Positions 6,796 to 8,990 of a DNA stretch of 8,990 nt are shown one piece after another. The first letter of the stretch is position 1; each line of letters begins with the position of its first letter. The notes beneath the pieces were generated by a model. It was not told the DNA's origin. It did not search any database and worked only from the letters and a program-made list of their open reading frames with translations. The stretch is from Bacteroidales bacterium UBA1309. GTDB taxonomy: Bacteria > Bacteroidota > Bacteroidia > Bacteroidales > Dysgonomonadaceae. The stretch covers positions 784 through 9,773 of the forward strand of contig DBTT01000048.1 of the NCBI GenBank assembly GCA_002307185.1, in the 5' to 3' direction. The position numbers were made by a program, and so were the translations under genes.

Positions 6796-7851
6796 TTAGT
6801 TTAAATTCCCACCAAAGTATATTTTCAGCTTTTCCTGCTCCATAAGGCGTGTCTGTATCTCTTCCATGTAGAACTTCAATAACTGTCGATCATATTCACT
6901 GGCATACGACGGATGCTCTGCCACATAAGATTTTGCCCGTATTCCCCAGTTCAAAGCTTCGAGCGGTCTTCCGAAAAAGACCTCCGACATCATCATATTG
7001 ACAGCTGCCCGAAATACACTTTTGCCACGCCCTTTCTTATATTGAATCTGCCAAAGTGCGGCAGCCTCTTTCATGCTCTCATTGTGAACCAAATCTGCAG
7101 CAATTTTCATACGATAACTTCCAGTCGTATAATACTCCCATTTCACCTTCTCCCAATATGGCCCCAAACACTTACTTATATTTTCGGCCACCACATCTCC
7201 TATCTCACCAATAGTGGAAGCGGGTTCAGGCAATTGTGCCAATGCACGGCGGACATTCTGTCCAAAACGTTCCCAATAAAGACTATCCGAATATTGAAAC
7301 TGAGAAATTAAAGTATCAGCCTTAATATCGTAAACCCTCCAAACAGTATTGACCCTGACATCCCTTGTTGACCGGAAAAGAGTACCGTAAGGATGTACAT
7401 TTGTGACAGTTTGCACCAGCACGCGATCTAAGCTAAACAATAGATCCGCATCCTGCCCTTTAGTCAATACCCCACGTTCCTCTGAAGTTAAAGGAACAGA
7501 TCGGACACAATCCATCTCATCATCCGATTTCTTATAAACAGAATCTCTATGTAAAACTTCAAACGAATGGTAGAAATCGGCCTTTCCCAAATAAAATACT
7601 ATAGATTCCACTATTTTCTCCGAAAGAGAATCGGTGCAGAACGTGGTGTCTCCAACAACAACATTCCTGATCATCAGCTTATGTCCCAAATAGTCGGGCT
7701 GAGCACAAGAATGGTCTGCAATCAGCACTCTGTCCATTCCCGGAGGAGCCATCACATAAGCTGGCATCAGCACCTCCATGTGAAAAACCTGAAGAGAGCT
7801 GCAAGAAGCAACTGAAATCGCAAGCAAAAGCAATAAAAGGGCGTTTTTCAT
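6796..7851 (-). CDS. Predicted lipoprotein, DUF6340-like
   Basis: 351-aa exported lipoprotein. The N-terminus is a lipoprotein signal peptide: MKNA, a poly-leucine core, then lipobox V-A-S-C with Cys17 as the lipidated residue. CSSLQ follows, without the acidic run of a surface-export signal. The mature start (a conserved-looking VEVLMPAYV segment, then MDRVLIADHS) and the length resemble the Bacteroidota DUF6340 family. That assignment is from memory of the family pattern and is moderate. Residues about 260-345 are helical and TPR-like (MKEAAALWQIQYKKGRGKSV, then SEVFFGRPLEALNWGIRAK), which suggests a protein-binding or scaffold role at the cell envelope. No catalytic motif is visible. The start is supported by GGAGG six bases upstream, unusual in this window. 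The gene is divergent from rpsA and lies upstream of the acidic-protein gene. Confidence 0.88.
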   Translation of the reverse strand: MKNALLLLLLAISVASCSSLQVFHMEVLMPAYVMAPPGMDRVLIADHSCAQPDYLGHKLMIRNVVVGDTTFCTDSLSEKIVESIVFYLGKADFYHSFEVLHRDSVYKKSDDEMDCVRSVPLTSEERGVLTKGQDADLLFSLDRVLVQTVTNVHPYGTLFRSTRDVRVNTVWRVYDIKADTLISQFQYSDSLYWERFGQNVRRALAQLPEPASTIGEIGDVVAENISKCLGPYWEKVKWEYYTTGSYRMKIAADLVHNESMKEAAALWQIQYKKGRGKSVFRAAVNMMMSEVFFGRPLEALNWGIRAKSYVAEHPSYASEYDRQLLKFYMEEIQTRLMEQEKLKIYFGGNLN

Positions 7852-7857
7852 AGCATT

Positions 7858-7862
7858 CCTCC
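7858..7862 (-). promoter_or_regulatory. Shine-Dalgarno site of the lipoprotein gene
   Basis: GGAGG on the minus strand, 6 nt before ATG 7851. It is the only clear Shine-Dalgarno sequence before a gene in this window, and it fixes the lipoprotein start. Confidence 0.55.
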
Positions 7863-7883
7863 AATCATTGGTTTTAAAGTAAA

Positions 7884-7891
7884 CAAAGTTA
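7884..7891 (-). promoter_or_regulatory. Candidate -7 element for the lipoprotein gene
   Basis: On the minus strand this reads TAACTTTG (TAnnTTTG), 32 nt upstream of ATG 7851. No -33 TTTG is seen. Its upstream region overlaps the rpsA promoter, so the two divergent promoters would share DNA. Confidence 0.35.
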
Positions 7892-7910
7892 TACCTTTTC
7901 AGTCATAATT

Positions 7911-7942
7911 TTTGCTTCCTCATGCTATTTTTTTTATCTTTG
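7911..7942 (+). promoter_or_regulatory. Promoter of rpsA
   Basis: TTTG at 7911-7914, a 20-bp spacer with a T-rich stretch, then TATCTTTG at 7935-7942. CGCCC follows the -7 box, a GC-rich region next to the expected start near 7949. This resembles the tRNA-Thr promoter in the same window and fits growth-rate or stringent control, which is an inference. The leader to ATG 8000 would be about 50 nt. Confidence 0.62.
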
Positions 7943-7947
7943 CGCCC

Positions 7948-7999
7948 TGATTTTCAAATCAACATAATGTCTAACTCACTAACTATCTTTTAACAAACA
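7948..7999 (+). promoter_or_regulatory. rpsA leader with 5' hairpin and short upstream ORF
   Basis: TGATT (7948-7952) pairs with AATCA (7957-7961) around TTCA, close to the expected RNA 5' end. An 8-codon ORF, ATG 7967 to TAA 7993 (MSNSLTIF), lies in the rpsA frame and stops 6 nt before the rpsA ATG. There is no Shine-Dalgarno; the bases before the start are A-rich. S1 is known to control its own translation in E. coli, but whether this leader does so is not shown by sequence. Confidence 0.3.
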
Positions 8000-8990
8000 A
8001 TGGAAAAAAACAATCTTTTAGCCCCTGATCAGACTTTTGACTGGGATCTCTTCGAAAAAGGCGAAGTCTTTGGCGCTATGTCCAAAGAAGAACTTGAAAA
8101 AGCCTACGACAGCACCCTAAACACCGTAAAGGACAAGGAAGTTGTAGAAGGCACCGTGATTTCAATGAACAAACGCGAAGTGGTGGTAAACATCGGCTTC
8201 AAATCTGACGGTATTGTTTCTTTAAACGAATTTCGTTACAACCCTGACTTAAAAGTAGGTGATTCTGTAGAAGTTTACGTTGAAAATCAAGAAGACAAAA
8301 AAGGACAGCTCATCCTTTCGCACAAAAAAGCCCGCGCAACCCGCAGCTGGGACCGTGTCAATGCAGCACTGGAAAACAGCGAAATCATCAAAGGTTTCGT
8401 AAAATGCCGTACCAAGGGTGGTATGATTGTCGATGTATTCGGCATCGAAGCCTTCTTGCCCGGTTCACAAATCGACGTGAAACCCATCCGCGACTACGAC
8501 GTATTTGTTGGCAAGACCATGGAATTCAAGGTGGTTAAAATCAATCAGGAATTCAAAAATGTGGTGGTCTCTCACAAGGCCCTTATCGAAGCCGAACTGG
8601 AACAACAGAAAAAAGAAATCATCGCCAAACTCGAAAAAGGTCAAGTACTCGAAGGCACTGTCAAGAATATTACCTCTTATGGTGTATTCATCGACTTGGG
8701 CGGCGTAGACGGCTTGGTTCACATTACCGACCTGAGTTGGGGCCGCGTCAGCGATCCGAAGGAAGTCGTTGAGCTGGATCAAAAAATCAACGTTGTTATC
8801 CTCGACTTTGATGATGAAAAGAAACGCATCGCTCTTGGTTTGAAACAATTGACTCCCCATCCTTGGGATGCCTTGAGTGCCGACCTGAACGTAGGCGACA
8901 AAGTAAGCGGACGCGTAGTCGTAATGGCCGATTATGGTGCATTCATCGAAATCGCTCCGGGTGTAGAAGGTTTGATCCACGTTTCAGAAA
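8000..8990 (+). CDS. rpsA: 30S ribosomal protein S1 (partial, 3' end outside window)
   Basis: Ribosomal protein S1 binds mRNA on the small subunit and helps load messages, which matters in Bacteroidota, where Shine-Dalgarno use is low. 330 codons are present; Bacteroidales S1 is about 600 aa, so a little under half is missing. After an acidic N-terminal stretch, S1/OB-fold repeats run at about 48-113 (VVEGTVISMNKREVVVNIG), 127-195 (IIKGFVKCRTKGGMIVDVFG), 214-285 (VLEGTVKNITSYGVFIDLGG) and from 298 (VSGRVVVMADYGAFIEI), the last cut by the window edge. The third and fourth carry the YGVF/YGAF and G-x-DGL/EGL-hH-I/V signature of typical S1 motifs. The sequence agrees closely with what I recall of Bacteroides S1. 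ATG 8000 is the first start after the promoter that gives the family N-terminus. Confidence 0.97.
   Translation, partial: MEKNNLLAPDQTFDWDLFEKGEVFGAMSKEELEKAYDSTLNTVKDKEVVEGTVISMNKREVVVNIGFKSDGIVSLNEFRYNPDLKVGDSVEVYVENQEDKKGQLILSHKKARATRSWDRVNAALENSEIIKGFVKCRTKGGMIVDVFGIEAFLPGSQIDVKPIRDYDVFVGKTMEFKVVKINQEFKNVVVSHKALIEAELEQQKKEIIAKLEKGQVLEGTVKNITSYGVFIDLGGVDGLVHITDLSWGRVSDPKEVVELDQKINVVILDFDDEKKRIALGLKQLTPHPWDALSADLNVGDKVSGRVVVMADYGAFIEIAPGVEGLIHVSE

Noticed and set aside
8465..8980. 171-codon open frame antisense to rpsA
   Set aside because: It mirrors the codon pattern of a highly conserved ribosomal protein gene, and its translation (repeated FF, DD and DF runs) resembles no protein I recognise.

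Overview
The window looks like ordinary core chromosome from a member of the Bacteroidales (Bacteroidota). Three things point there. Ribosomal protein S1 is of the Bacteroides type. Gene starts mostly lack a Shine-Dalgarno sequence and instead follow Bacteroidota promoters (TTTG at -33, TAnnTTTG at -7). The other genes also fit: a DPP IV-like S9 peptidase, a PAS-rich hybrid histidine kinase and a Bacteroidales-type lipoprotein. I cannot name the genus.

Layout, left to right. A 3'-truncated dipeptidyl peptidase IV-like protease (minus, running off the left edge) is divergent from a YhcC/TIGR01212 radical SAM protein (plus). Their candidate -7 promoter elements form a perfect 10-bp inverted repeat. 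The radical SAM gene overlaps, tail to tail by 24 bp, a stand-alone receiver-domain response regulator (minus). That regulator is divergent from a large soluble hybrid histidine kinase (plus, 882 aa) with four PAS-like regions, HisKA, HATPase and a C-terminal receiver. The stand-alone receiver and the kinase's own receiver are clearly paralogous, so these two genes form a small local signalling unit with no visible output domain.

Next comes tRNA-Thr(CGT) on the minus strand, with a good promoter, a GC-rich start region and a rho-independent terminator. It is followed on the same strand by a very acidic 152-aa protein of unknown function and a lipoprotein resembling DUF6340. At the right edge rpsA (plus, truncated at 330 aa) is divergent from the lipoprotein. 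It has a strong promoter and a leader holding a small hairpin and an 8-codon in-frame upstream ORF.

I see no transposase, integrase, CRISPR array, phage gene, toxin-antitoxin pair or att-like duplication of the tRNA. No gene-free stretch exceeds 300 bases. The largest gaps are the 225-bp promoter region 3107-3331, the 148-bp region 7852-7999, and 5981-6093 between the kinase and the tRNA. I found no convincing undescribed system. The most interesting items are the duplicated receiver next to the orphan kinase and the rpsA leader.
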